This document shows, piece by piece, positions 45,160 to 46,360 of a DNA stretch of 46,360 nucleotides. The stretch lies in assembly GCA_000969725.1 (NCBI GenBank), contig JXSR01S062635.1; one strand, 5' to 3'. A program made the position numbers and the translations under genes. The stretch comes from Ophiothrix spiculata. Lineage: Eukaryota; Echinodermata; Ophiuroidea; Amphilepidida; Ophiotrichidae. The notes beneath the pieces are model-generated. The model saw only the letters and a program-made list of their open reading frames with translations, did not search any database and was not told the DNA's origin. The first letter of the stretch is position 1; each line of letters opens with the position of its first letter.

Positions 45160-45528
45160 TAAAGGGACTGGCCTAGAATTTGTCTACATACATATTTTTT
45201 TTTACATAAATCAATAGAATACTAGTATGTTTATAGAAATATAACCTACCAGTAGTTTTTCCTGAATTTATGAAATATTGGGTAAAAAATGCAATTCTTT
45301 AGCAATGTGTTTCCTAAAAAAAAATGTTGTGAAAACGTATCTAGTTTTAAAATGTATATTTTTGATTGAGAAGTACAAATTTAGGAAAATACTGTAAATA
45401 TTTACACTATCATCATATAATTATATACTTAAAATAAATTCTCACCTAATTTTAGCCATTTTCATAAGTTTTAAAATTTAATTTGTCTACATACATATTT
45501 TTTTTGGAATATAGGCTAGTCCCTGTAA
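45160..45528. mobile_element. About 370-bp TIR element (GGGACTRGCCTA ends)
   Basis: TTAAAGGGACTGGCCTAGAAT at the left is mirrored by ATATAGGCTAGTCCCTGTAA at the right. Just inside each end lies a direct copy of ATTTGTCTACATACATATTT (about 45179 and 45480). It is non-coding and probably a MITE. Confidence 0.75.
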
Positions 45529-46360
45529 GATGTGCATCATGAAATATTTAATCAGTCATACAAAAAGAGGTAATTTTATCACTGGTCTATGATAGTTCAG
45601 AGATGCCATTTTTAAAGAAATTTTCTCAAATAGGAGGGTTTTCTTGGGTTATTATTTTGAGATTATCTTTTTTTCAATTTCATCATGTTGTTTTTAAAGG
45701 AAATTTGGATTAAATGGAGTTTTATCTCTTGATAATATTTCATTCTCTGATGAAAGTTGATTTGTTATTTGGTTTAAAGTTTTTATATTCATTTGAATGA
45801 TATAGTACAGGTGCAATCTTTTAATATTTTCCAGACATGCAAAACAGTAAAATTCGATATGATATTTTTAAGAACAAATTCAATAACAACAGTGTGAGAA
45901 CATCAATGTAATAACATAATTTATTTCTTCCACACATGCACATTACAGTAACTAACAAATCAAAAAATAGTACAGTAAACTGTTAATAAGACATTGTGGA
46001 AGAGGACTGGGAAATAGGCATTAAGCCTGTCGAGTCCCAGACTCCAAATTACTTAGATAGAATATAAACAAAATTTAAAAAGCATACCATCCTCCCATTC
46101 CACAATGCGATGGCCACAGAGCAAAAAGGAAGAATGGTATGGTTCACTAATTGATATAAAAATAATTAGTGAATTGATTTACATGATAATTAAACAACTT
46201 TTTATCTATATACATATTTATGAATTCTGATTTTGTTTCTTAACATAATCAGCAATAAGAGCATTTTTATATGAATATTTAAAAGACTTTAGGTATGTCA
46301 TTCCAGGTCTTGACACCTTGATAGGAAATAGATTTATTGCTAAATTCAAGTTTACCTTTA
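45529..46360. other. No gene seen (intronic, to window end)
   Basis: AT-rich non-coding DNA. No candidate next exon of the kinase-like gene was recognised. Confidence 0.5.

Overview
The window looks like AT-rich, repeat-rich, non-coding nuclear DNA from an invertebrate animal. The evidence is that no stretch has the density of long reading frames seen in bacterial or phage DNA. Splice-site consensus sequences, tRNA-derived short repeats, many small inverted-repeat transposons, microsatellites and a 50-N scaffold gap are all present. A marine deuterostome (echinoderm, hemichordate or similar) is my best guess, but this is inference; nothing in the sequence fixes the species.

Only one protein-coding segment can be supported. 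An exon at about 35384-35609 (+) carries the start codon and first 40 codons of a protein resembling the N-terminal C2-like domain of novel protein kinase C (delta/theta type). It ends in a perfect GTAAGT donor. No following exon is visible, so the intron continues for at least 10.7 kb to the window edge. Two upstream stretches, 6028-6087 and a segment ending at 12806, have good splice signals but no open frame. They could be 5' non-coding exons of the same gene, which is unproven.

The rest is layered repeats. Positions 1-4500 hold an old 2-kb tandem duplication, with a 115-bp core that stayed almost identical between copies and an inserted GTGGG/CCCAC strand-symmetric satellite. Positions 5000-9500 hold two 221-bp copies of one MITE family and a tRNA-headed SINE with clear 11-bp target duplications. 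Positions 14000-17500 hold a tRNA-like remnant, a 959-bp Tc1/mariner-type long-inverted-repeat element flanked by TA, and the first of three copies of a ~0.5-kb element made of a near-perfect hairpin plus a conserved tail. Positions 18500-19900 are a 659-bp-period duplication. Positions 22000-34250 carry foldback elements, including two unusual ones whose arms are themselves arrays of short tandem units (CTCGCTAGTCCGAAT, and an ~88-bp unit). One of these is interrupted by the scaffold gap and flanked by a 122-bp direct duplication that may be an uncollapsed pair of alleles. The 10.7 kb downstream of the coding exon hold a degenerate duplication (38.1-40.5 kb), the third hairpin-plus-tail copy, a 341-bp palindrome and another TIR element.

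No CRISPR array, operon, rRNA or intact transposase was found.
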